NCBI GenBank assembly: GCA_018712665.1 | Contig: DVGP01000030.1 | Location: 1 to 5,695, forward strand | Origin: Candidatus Pelethomonas intestinigallinarum | Lineage (GTDB): Bacteria; Bacillota; Clostridia; Oscillospirales; Oscillospiraceae | Length of the DNA: 5,695 bases | Direction of reading: 5' to 3' | Shown here: positions 1 through 5,695 of the stretch, one piece after another | How positions within the stretch are numbered: the stretch's first letter is position 1 | Layout: each line of letters starts with the position of its first letter | Translations under genes and position numbers: made by a program | Notes under the pieces: model-generated | The model's input: the letters and a program-made list of their open reading frames with translations, nothing else | The model's database searches: none | What the model was told of the DNA's origin: nothing

Positions 1-510
1 ATCATGATGATGCAGGCTCTTTCGGCACAGGTTATCCGCCACAAGAGAGTTATGAAGGACAACTGCGTGATTATCTGTGCTTCCATCTGCAACGGCTACT
101 TCCACGACGAGCGCTGGCCCTACCTCCGGGAGCTGTACGAGATGTTCCAGCACGACTATATGAACATCCTGCCCGACATGGACCGCTATGGCGTGTACTT
201 CGCCACCAACGAGGAGTATATCCGCAAGTACCGCTTCTGCAATGCCTTCCACCCCTTCCACGGCTTCTCCATGATGAGCTGCGGCCACATCGCCGAGATG
301 AACACCGCCGCCATCTACATCGTGGGCGCCCAGGAGCCTGGCATCGCCCGGGGCATGGGCCTGAAGACTAGGGCCACCTTCGAGGAGGCCCTGGAGGACG
401 CCAAGCGGAAGTTCGTCGGTCCCAACCCCAACATCCTGGCCCTGCCCAAGACCTTTAAGCTGGGCGCCGTCCATCTGTGCATGAGGGACGACGACCTTGC
501 CACGGTGTAA
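1..510 (+). CDS. LarA-family (lactate racemase-like, DUF2088) protein, C-terminal part, 5' end cut by window
   Basis: This is the last roughly 169 residues of a protein resembling the C-terminal domain of LarA. LarA is the nickel-pincer-nucleotide enzyme that racemises lactate; relatives act on other alpha-hydroxyacids. Visible family features are the VIICASICNGYF stretch (the usual 'GGvIIl.a.c.eG' strand near the start of this domain), the AFHPFHGFSM segment (relatives carry a similar YHPFHA), the strand AAIYIVGAQEP, and a late segment ending in NILALPKTFKLGAVHL. The frame is open to base 1, so the ATG triplets at 4-12 are internal methionines and not a real start. A full family member is about 420 residues. 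The catalytic histidines and the lysine that holds the cofactor lie in the missing N-terminal half, so activity and substrate cannot be judged. It ends 16 bases before the phosphofructokinase start and is probably in the same operon. The family call is fairly secure; the substrate is unknown. Confidence 0.78.
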   Translation: MMMMQALSAQVIRHKRVMKDNCVIICASICNGYFHDERWPYLRELYEMFQHDYMNILPDMDRYGVYFATNEEYIRKYRFCNAFHPFHGFSMMSCGHIAEMNTAAIYIVGAQEPGIARGMGLKTRATFEEALEDAKRKFVGPNPNILALPKTFKLGAVHLCMRDDDLATV

Positions 511-516
511 GGGAGG
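511..516 (+). promoter_or_regulatory. Ribosome binding site deciding the phosphofructokinase start
   Basis: GGGAGG lies directly after the LarA-family stop codon and 10 bases before the ATG at 527. It supports 527 as the start over the in-frame ATG at 497, which lies inside the upstream gene and would add ten residues not typical of the family. Confidence 0.75.
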
Positions 517-526
517 CGCGATACAT

Positions 527-1693
<1,167 letters not shown>

Positions 1694-1711
1694 GGGGAGT
1701 GACAGCTGACC

Positions 1712-2491
1712 ATGGAGATCCTGTTCAGTTTTCTCATCTGTCTTCTGGCCACCACCATCGGCGGCATCAGCGGTGTGGGAGGCGGCGTCATCATCAAGCC
1801 CGTGCTGGACGCGACCTCCGGTATGCCGGTGGCCACGGTGAGCTTCCTGTCGGGGTGCACGGTGCTGGCCATGACCATCACCTCCATGCTCCGCAGCCGG
1901 GGCGGCGAGGTGAAGGTGGAGCCCCGCCGGGGCACGCTGCTGGCCATCGGGGCCGCCGTGGGCGGCGTCGTGGGCAAGGAGCTGTTTGAGCTGGTTCGGG
2001 CCTCCGGCGGTTCAGCGGTCTCCGTCGCCCAACAGGTGATGATGATCGTCCTCACTCTGGGCGTACTTGTCTACACCCTGAACCGCCCCCGGATCGCCGC
2101 CAAGGATGTAAAAAATCCGGCGGCCTGTGTGACCATCGGACTGGTGCTGGGCCTGCTGTCCGCCTTCCTGGGCATCGGCGGTGGCCCCATCAATCTGGCG
2201 GTGCTGTACTATTTCTTCTCCATGGACACCAAGACCGCCGCTCTCAACTCCCTGTACATCATCCTGTTCTCCCAGGGAGCCAGCTTCCTCAACACGATTC
2301 TGAGGGGCACGGTACCGGAGTTCCAGTGGCCGGTGCTCATCGTGATGGTGATCGGCGGCATTGTGGGCGGGACTCTGGGCCGGAGCATCAGCAAAAGGCT
2401 GAGCAACAGCGGCGTGGACCGTCTGTTCTTCTGGCTGCTCATCGCCATTACCGGCATCAGCTGCTACAATCTGGTAAGATGCTTTGTTTAA
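1712..2491 (+). CDS. TauE/SafE-family membrane transporter (probable anion exporter)
   Basis: A 259-residue, very hydrophobic protein with about seven or eight membrane segments (roughly residues 3-18, 42-60, 75-93, 107-123, 138-154, 157-169, 205-224 and 237-255). The two glycine-rich repeats that define the family are present: GGISGVGGG at residues 17-25 and LLSAFLGIGGGPIN at 148-161. They mark the internal duplication of TauE/SafE (DUF81) proteins. Known relatives are tied to export of sulfite, sulfoacetate or other organic and inorganic anions, but the substrate cannot be read from sequence. The gene follows the phosphofructokinase by 18 bases, with GGGGAG at 1694-1699 as a plausible ribosome site, though slightly far from the ATG. 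The epimerase follows after 22 bases. The neighbours suggest it disposes of an acidic by-product of sugar or hydroxyacid breakdown; that role is inference. Confidence 0.88.
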   Translation: MEILFSFLICLLATTIGGISGVGGGVIIKPVLDATSGMPVATVSFLSGCTVLAMTITSMLRSRGGEVKVEPRRGTLLAIGAAVGGVVGKELFELVRASGGSAVSVAQQVMMIVLTLGVLVYTLNRPRIAAKDVKNPAACVTIGLVLGLLSAFLGIGGGPINLAVLYYFFSMDTKTAALNSLYIILFSQGASFLNTILRGTVPEFQWPVLIVMVIGGIVGGTLGRSISKRLSNSGVDRLFFWLLIAITGISCYNLVRCFV

Positions 2492-2503
2492 CACACAGAC
2501 ACC

Positions 2504-2510
2504 GGGAGGA
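2504..2510 (+). promoter_or_regulatory. Ribosome binding site deciding the epimerase start
   Basis: GGGAGGA ends three bases before the ATG at 2514, with the GGAGG core about five bases away. An in-frame ATG at 2484 also exists, but it lies inside the exporter gene, has no comparable site, and would add MFNTQTPGGT, which does not look like the N-terminus of this family. Confidence 0.7.
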
Positions 2511-2513
2511 ACC

Positions 2514-3329
2514 ATGCTGTACAACATAAAAAACGAATTTCTTACCGCGACAATAAACAGCGTGGGAGCGGAGCTCTGGGGTATTCAGACCCTGGGGCAG
2601 GACCCCGTTTCCTGTCTGTGGGATGGGAAACAAGAGTTGTGGCCTCGACGGGCGCCGGTCTGTTTTCCTTGGTGCGGGAAAATAGAAGACGGTTGGTTCG
2701 AGGCGGAGGGGTGCCACTACAAGGCCGGACAGCAACACGGTTTTGTGCGGGACTTGGAACATATTCTGGTGGAAAAGAAGGCGGAACGTCTGCGCTTCCG
2801 TCTCGAATGGGATGGCGATGAGGTCTGCTGGCCGTGGCCCTTTTCCTTTGAGACAAGTCATACTCTGGAGGGGCGGACCCTGCGCACTGCCTGCACCGCT
2901 GTCAATTTGAGCTCCCGTGCTATGCCGGTGCAACTGGGGTTCCATCCGGGCCTTCGCTGTCCCTTTTCTTCAGAATACGGTATCCAGGACTACTGCATCC
3001 GATTTGAAAAGCCGGAGATATCCGGTGGGACCGACACTCTGGACCTGACCCCTGCCCTTTTTGACCACGACAGCATCTGTTTCACCAACCTTCGATCTGA
3101 TTGGCTTCAGCTGGAAGAACGGAAAACCGGGCGCTATCTGCGGGTATATACACAGGGGTTCCCGTATGTACTCCTTTGGAGCCGGCCTGGAATTCCGGGA
3201 TGGGTATGCATTGAGCCGTGGACCGGCTACACTGGTCCCGGACATATGCTCTCGGAGCGGCCGGGGACCGTCCTTCTTCCGCCTGGCGGATCCTTCAGCC
3301 GCGCTCAGAAGATAGAAATTGCCCTGTAG
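2514..3329 (+). CDS. Aldose 1-epimerase (galactose mutarotase-like), LacX type
   Basis: A 271-residue beta-sandwich sugar epimerase of the LacX branch, a family that interconverts alpha and beta anomers of aldoses or sugar phosphates. The N-terminus (IKNEFLTATINSVGAEL) gives the usual first strands. RRAPVCFPWCGKI at residues 45-57 matches the family's R-x-P-x-x-F-P segment. QHGFVRD at 74-80 carries the conserved histidine and arginine, GFHPGL at 142-147 carries the second histidine, and CIEPW at 232-236 carries the likely catalytic glutamate. All expected active-site residues therefore appear present. The length is slightly short of the roughly 290 usual for LacX proteins. The gene lies 22 bases after the exporter and looks like the last of the run. 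Its base composition is less GC-rich than the three genes before it (about 53% in 2761-2820, against about 72% in 601-660). The exact sugar is unknown. Confidence 0.87.
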   Translation: MLYNIKNEFLTATINSVGAELWGIQTLGQDPVSCLWDGKQELWPRRAPVCFPWCGKIEDGWFEAEGCHYKAGQQHGFVRDLEHILVEKKAERLRFRLEWDGDEVCWPWPFSFETSHTLEGRTLRTACTAVNLSSRAMPVQLGFHPGLRCPFSSEYGIQDYCIRFEKPEISGGTDTLDLTPALFDHDSICFTNLRSDWLQLEERKTGRYLRVYTQGFPYVLLWSRPGIPGWVCIEPWTGYTGPGHMLSERPGTVLLPPGGSFSRAQKIEIAL

Positions 3330-3368
3330 GGGAACATGGAGGTGATAGAAAAGCACCGCCGTCCCTAC
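3326..3368 (+). repeat. Interrupted inverted repeat (hairpin) at the epimerase 3' end
   Basis: The outer arms GTAGGG (3326-3331) and CCCTAC (3363-3368) pair perfectly. The inner arms GGAGGTG (3338-3344) and CACCGCC (3354-3360) pair at six of seven positions around a nine-base loop. The outer arm includes the epimerase stop codon. No run of T follows the 3' arm, so it is not a standard rho-independent terminator; it could stabilise the 3' end of the upstream message. Confidence 0.45.
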
Positions 3369-3484
3369 GGCGAGCTCGCCCAAAGCAGCAGGAAGCGTTT
3401 TATCACAGGACGAAATCGTTGATGGAGCTATGATTCCCCCTGTGTTAATTTTTTTGATAAAAAGCGCGAAAAGGAAGGTGTCAT
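3330..3484 (+). promoter_or_regulatory. Intergenic region before the ABC importer, with weak promoter candidate
   Basis: This 155-base gap is the longest non-coding stretch in the window and separates the sugar/hydroxyacid gene run from the importer genes. After the hairpin and palindrome it becomes AT-rich. TATGAT at 3429-3434 matches five of six positions of the sigma-A -10 box, but no good -35 box lies at the right distance, so a promoter is only suggested. A seven-base T run at 3449-3455 has no GC-rich stem in front of it. AAGGAAGGTG at 3471-3480 is a good ribosome site for the permease start at 3485. The small frame 3336-3422 is not supported as a gene. Confidence 0.35.
3369..3380. repeat. 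Perfect 12-base palindrome
   Basis: GGCGAGCTCGCC is identical to its reverse complement and starts directly after the hairpin above. It could be a protein-binding site or part of the same folded RNA. No function can be assigned from the sequence. Confidence 0.4.
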
Positions 3485-4264
3485 ATGAAAGGAAAAACCA
3501 AGAAAAAGGGAATCAGTGACAAACTGTGGCTGCTACTCTCATTCTGCGCGGCGCTGGTAGTTTGGTACCTGCTTTCCCTCGGCAAGCGGACAGGAAACAG
3601 CTTTCCCTTTATTCCCGTTGTGTTAGAGGGACTCCAGACAATGATCGATCGCGGTGCATTCTGGTCAGATCTGTCCAGCAGCTTGACTTCTATCGCCGCT
3701 GGTTTTGGACTGGGTTTTGTCTCCGCAGTGCCGGTCGCGTTTCTGATGGCCTGGTACATGCCGGTGCGTAAGATCATCGAGCCCTGGATCAACTTCATCC
3801 GCAACATCCCCGCCCTGGCTTACGCGCCTCTGATCGTGATTGCGGCTGGCGTTGGTAAGCCTCCCCAGATCATCCTGATTTGGATCTGCACATTTATGAC
3901 CATGTCCATCACGATTTTCCACGGCATCCGCAGCATTGACAACACGCTGATCAAGGCCGCCCGAGTCCTCGGCGCCAACGATATGGATATCTTTTTCCGT
4001 ATTATTCTGCCCGCGACCCTGCCCTTCGTCATCACGGCTGTGCGGCTGGGCCTGAGTGCCGGCCTGACCACCCTGCTCGCTGCGGAATCCACTGGTGCAC
4101 AGGGCGGCCTGGGCATGCGGATTCGGAGCCTGCAGACCACCTTTGAAACCGGCTCGATGTTGGCCTACATCATTATCATCGGCATCATTGGACTTCTGTT
4201 AAACCTGTTTGTGGACATTATTGAAAGGAGACTGACATCGTGGCAGGAGAGACGCGAGGAGTAA
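3485..4264 (+). CDS. ABC importer permease, nitrate/sulfonate/taurine type (SsuC/TauC-like)
   Basis: A 259-residue inner-membrane subunit that would form the channel of an ABC importer as a homodimer. A lysine-rich cytoplasmic N-terminus (KGKTKKK) is followed by a first membrane helix near residues 14-32. Further hydrophobic segments lie at about 68-91, 109-122, 127-146, 178-200 and 225-243, giving about six helices, as usual for the family. The cytoplasmic coupling (EAA) loop is clear at about 157-190: KAARVLGAND, then ILPATLPFVITAVRLG, with the conserved glycine and the LP pair. The AAESTGAQGGLG segment at 199-210 is also typical of the SsuC/TauC group. The start is set by the ribosome site AAGGAAGGTG just upstream. 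The 3' end overlaps the ATPase gene by 25 bases, which points to coupled translation. Substrate specificity lies in the binding protein and cannot be told from this subunit. Confidence 0.93.
   Translation: MKGKTKKKGISDKLWLLLSFCAALVVWYLLSLGKRTGNSFPFIPVVLEGLQTMIDRGAFWSDLSSSLTSIAAGFGLGFVSAVPVAFLMAWYMPVRKIIEPWINFIRNIPALAYAPLIVIAAGVGKPPQIILIWICTFMTMSITIFHGIRSIDNTLIKAARVLGANDMDIFFRIILPATLPFVITAVRLGLSAGLTTLLAAESTGAQGGLGMRIRSLQTTFETGSMLAYIIIIGIIGLLLNLFVDIIERRLTSWQERREE
4224..4231 (+). promoter_or_regulatory. Ribosome binding site inside the permease gene, deciding the GTG start of the ATPase
   Basis: AAAGGAGA lies eight bases before the GTG at 4240 and within the end of the permease gene. No in-frame ATG occurs until residue 37 of the product, which is too late because the first ATP-binding strand would be lost. 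The GTG is therefore the best start. Confidence 0.7.
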
Positions 4265-5031
4265 AACTCCACATTGAAAATGTAGTCAAAGAGTATAAAG
4301 GCGAGCATGGAACAACCATCGCACTTAACGGCGTCAACCTGGATATCATGGAAAATGAGTTTGTTTGCGTGGTCGGCCCCTCTGGCTGCGGCAAGTCTAC
4401 TCTGCTGAATATCCTGGCCGGTCTCCATGAAGCCACCAGCGGCGAGTGCTATCTGGACGGCGAGCGGATCGTCGGCACGGACGTAAGGCGCGGCGTGGTG
4501 TTCCAGCAGTACGCCCTGTTCCCCTGGCTGACCGTTCTGCAGAATGTTATGTTTGGTCCCGAAATGAGGCGTATGCCCAAGGAGCAGTGCTTAGAGATCG
4601 CCCGCAAGTACATCAAGCTGGTCGGTCTGGAGGAATTTGAAAATTCCTATCCCAAGGAGCTGTCCGGTGGTATGAAGCAGCGTGTGGCCATCGCTCGTGC
4701 CTACGCCAACAACCCCGAGGTTCTGCTGATGGACGAGCCCTTTGGCGCGCTGGACGCACAGACGCGCGCTCAGCTTCAGACCGAATTGCTGAAGACCTGG
4801 GAGACCGAGAAAAAGACCTGCTTCTTTATCACGCACGACGTCGATGAAGCCATCCTTCTGGCACAGCGGGTCGTTATCATGTCCGCCCGTCCCGGCCGCA
4901 TCAAGAGAATCGTGGACATTGATATCCCCTATCCCCGCGATCAGGCCACCAAAAATGATCCGCGGTTCATGGAACTGAAGGCGGAGGTCTGGAACGAAGT
5001 CTACCAGGAGTATCTGGAAGTTCGGAAATAG
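4240..5031 (+). CDS. ABC importer ATP-binding protein, nitrate/sulfonate/taurine type (SsuB/TauB-like)
   Basis: A 263-residue cytoplasmic ATPase that powers the importer. All nucleotide-binding motifs are intact: Walker A GPSGCGKST at residues 46-54, Q-loop FQQYALFPW at 88-96, signature LSGGMKQR at 141-148, Walker B VLLMDEPF at 161-168, D-loop GALDAQTR at 169-176, and switch histidine in ITHDVDEA at 197-204. The YALFPWLTV form of the Q-loop region and the SARPGRI stretch at 215-221 are typical of the SsuB/TauB/NrtD group. The length is normal for that group, with no added regulatory domain. It starts with GTG and overlaps the permease gene by 25 bases, so the two are almost certainly co-translated. 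The binding-protein gene follows after 52 bases. The family call is secure; the transported compound is not known. Confidence 0.95.
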   Translation: MAGETRGVKLHIENVVKEYKGEHGTTIALNGVNLDIMENEFVCVVGPSGCGKSTLLNILAGLHEATSGECYLDGERIVGTDVRRGVVFQQYALFPWLTVLQNVMFGPEMRRMPKEQCLEIARKYIKLVGLEEFENSYPKELSGGMKQRVAIARAYANNPEVLLMDEPFGALDAQTRAQLQTELLKTWETEKKTCFFITHDVDEAILLAQRVVIMSARPGRIKRIVDIDIPYPRDQATKNDPRFMELKAEVWNEVYQEYLEVRK

Positions 5032-5034
5032 AGC

Positions 5035-5055
5035 TGTCTGCCGCTTCGGCGGATA
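5035..5055 (+). promoter_or_regulatory. Stable intercistronic hairpin before the binding-protein gene
   Basis: TGTCTGCCG (5035-5043) and CGGCGGATA (5047-5055) form a nine-pair stem, including two G-U pairs, around a three-base loop. An alternative is CCGC-TTCG-GCGG with a UUCG tetraloop at 5041-5052. It lies four bases after the ATPase stop and is followed by an A-rich stretch, not a T run, so a complete terminator is unlikely. Such hairpins between transporter genes often protect or divide the message; that role is inferred here. Confidence 0.5.
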
Positions 5056-5083
5056 AAAATGTAGTAAATTAGGAGGAACTAAA

Positions 5084-5695
5084 ATGAAAAAGCTCACAGC
5101 CCTGTTGCTTGCATTCGTCATGGTCCTGTCTTTGGCGGCCTGTGGCGGCGATACCGGCAACAACGCGTCAACCCCCAACAACAGCGATAACGCCAACCAG
5201 TCTACAGAAGCCAACAATACCGGCGACACCAGCGAACCCGCTGAGACGGGAACCGACAGCGAGAGCGTCGAGCCCATCACTCTGCGCATCGCCTACATGC
5301 CCAACTACGCTTCCCTGTGGGGCGTCCTGTCCGCCATGAACACCGGCGCCTTTGAGGAAGAGGGTATCACCGTCGAGCTGTGGGAGTTCGCAGACGGCCC
5401 CTCCGAGATCGCAGCTATGGAAGGCGGCAGCATCGATCTGGCCTATATCGGCAAGGGCGCCCACACCCTGTGCATCCAGGGCCGCGCCCTGGTCTTCGCC
5501 CCCAGCTCCGTCCACACCAGCGACAAGATCGTGGTGACCGCTGAGAGCGGCATCGAGTCCATCGAGGACCTGGCCGGCAAGCGGATCGCCTACAACAGCG
5601 GCTCCTCCTCCGAGTCCACCCTGCAGAGCGCCCTGTCCCAGGCCGGCCTGACCGAGGATGATGTGGAGCTGTTCGACATGGACGTGTCCTACATG
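5084..5695 (+). CDS. ABC importer substrate-binding lipoprotein, NMT1/SsuA-like, 3' end cut by window
   Basis: The first 204 residues of a secreted, membrane-anchored binding protein that would deliver the ligand to the importer. Residues 1-19 are a lipoprotein signal: KK at 2-3, a hydrophobic core, and lipobox LAAC with the lipidated cysteine at 20. Residues 21 to about 63 are a flexible linker rich in Asn, Thr, Ser, Asp and Glu. The binding domain begins near TLRIAYMPNYASLWG, then GAFEEEGITVEL, and GGSIDLAYIGKGAH, a form of the usual 'sG.iD....g' ligand-pocket segment. IESIEDLAGKRIAYNSGSS follows, the common IxxxxDLkGKrIa hinge-side motif of NMT1/SsuA-type proteins. The start is set by AGGAGG at 5071-5076. 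It is the third gene of the importer run. The missing C-terminal half would complete the second lobe. The ligand (sulfonate, taurine, nitrate, thiamine precursor or other) is open. Confidence 0.9.
   Translation, partial: MKKLTALLLAFVMVLSLAACGGDTGNNASTPNNSDNANQSTEANNTGDTSEPAETGTDSESVEPITLRIAYMPNYASLWGVLSAMNTGAFEEEGITVELWEFADGPSEIAAMEGGSIDLAYIGKGAHTLCIQGRALVFAPSSVHTSDKIVVTAESGIESIEDLAGKRIAYNSGSSSESTLQSALSQAGLTEDDVELFDMDVSYM

Noticed and set aside
4..12. ATG triplets at the window start as the true start of the LarA-family gene
   Set aside because: The frame is open to base 1, no ribosome site is visible, and the protein would lack the entire N-terminal catalytic half.
2012..2527. Minus-strand open frame opposite the exporter gene
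   Set aside because: Low-complexity His/Gln/Asp-rich translation with no family features, antisense to a clear membrane protein.
3336..3422. Small open frame of 28 codons after the epimerase
   Set aside because: The possible ribosome site is too close to the ATG, the frame overlaps a hairpin and palindrome, and the product resembles nothing I recognise. A real small protein cannot be excluded.
3424..3455. Rho-independent terminator ending in the T run at 3449-3455
   Set aside because: No GC-rich stem directly precedes the T run, so the standard structure is absent.
5059..5067. Minimal ATG-TAG frame followed by TAA before the binding-protein gene
   Set aside because: It has no ribosome site of its own and could arise by chance in this A/T-rich spacer.
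4591..5289. Minus-strand open frame spanning the ATPase end and binding-protein start
   Set aside because: It runs antisense across two well-supported genes and the gap between them, and its translation has no recognised motif.

Overview
The window looks like a piece of a GC-rich Firmicute chromosome, most likely an anaerobic gut-type clostridium of the Oscillospiraceae kind. The reasons are strong GGAGG-type ribosome sites before almost every gene, a Gram-positive style lipoprotein substrate-binding protein, a pyrophosphate-type phosphofructokinase and a LarA-family protein. This placement is inferred from style and gene content, not from a marker gene. All seven genes are on the + strand, and the first and last are cut by the window edges.

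Region 1 (1-3329) is a tight four-gene run with gaps of only 16 to 20 bases. It holds the C-terminal part of a LarA-family (nickel-dependent lactate racemase-like, DUF2088) protein, a complete PPi-type 6-phosphofructokinase, a TauE/SafE-family membrane exporter, and a LacX-type aldose 1-epimerase. The spacing suggests one transcript. The first three genes are visibly more GC-rich than the epimerase.

Region 2 (3330-3484) is a 155-base gap. It carries an interrupted hairpin that begins at the epimerase stop codon, a perfect 12-base palindrome next to it, a weak promoter candidate and a good ribosome site.

Region 3 (3485-5695) is an ABC importer of the nitrate/sulfonate/taurine (SsuABC/TauABC/NrtABCD) type. 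The order is permease, ATPase (GTG start, overlapping the permease by 25 bases) and then a lipoprotein substrate-binding protein that runs off the end. A compact stable hairpin sits in the 52-base gap before the binding protein.

Taken together, the window holds a sulfonate-type importer, a TauE/SafE exporter, a sugar mutarotase-like protein, a phosphofructokinase and an alpha-hydroxyacid racemase-like protein. One testable reading is a locus for uptake and breakdown of a sugar or hydroxyacid, possibly a sulfonated one, with export of an anionic end product. No gene here is specific to sulfonate metabolism, so this is a hypothesis. A chance neighbourhood of a sugar/hydroxyacid operon and an unrelated importer is equally possible.
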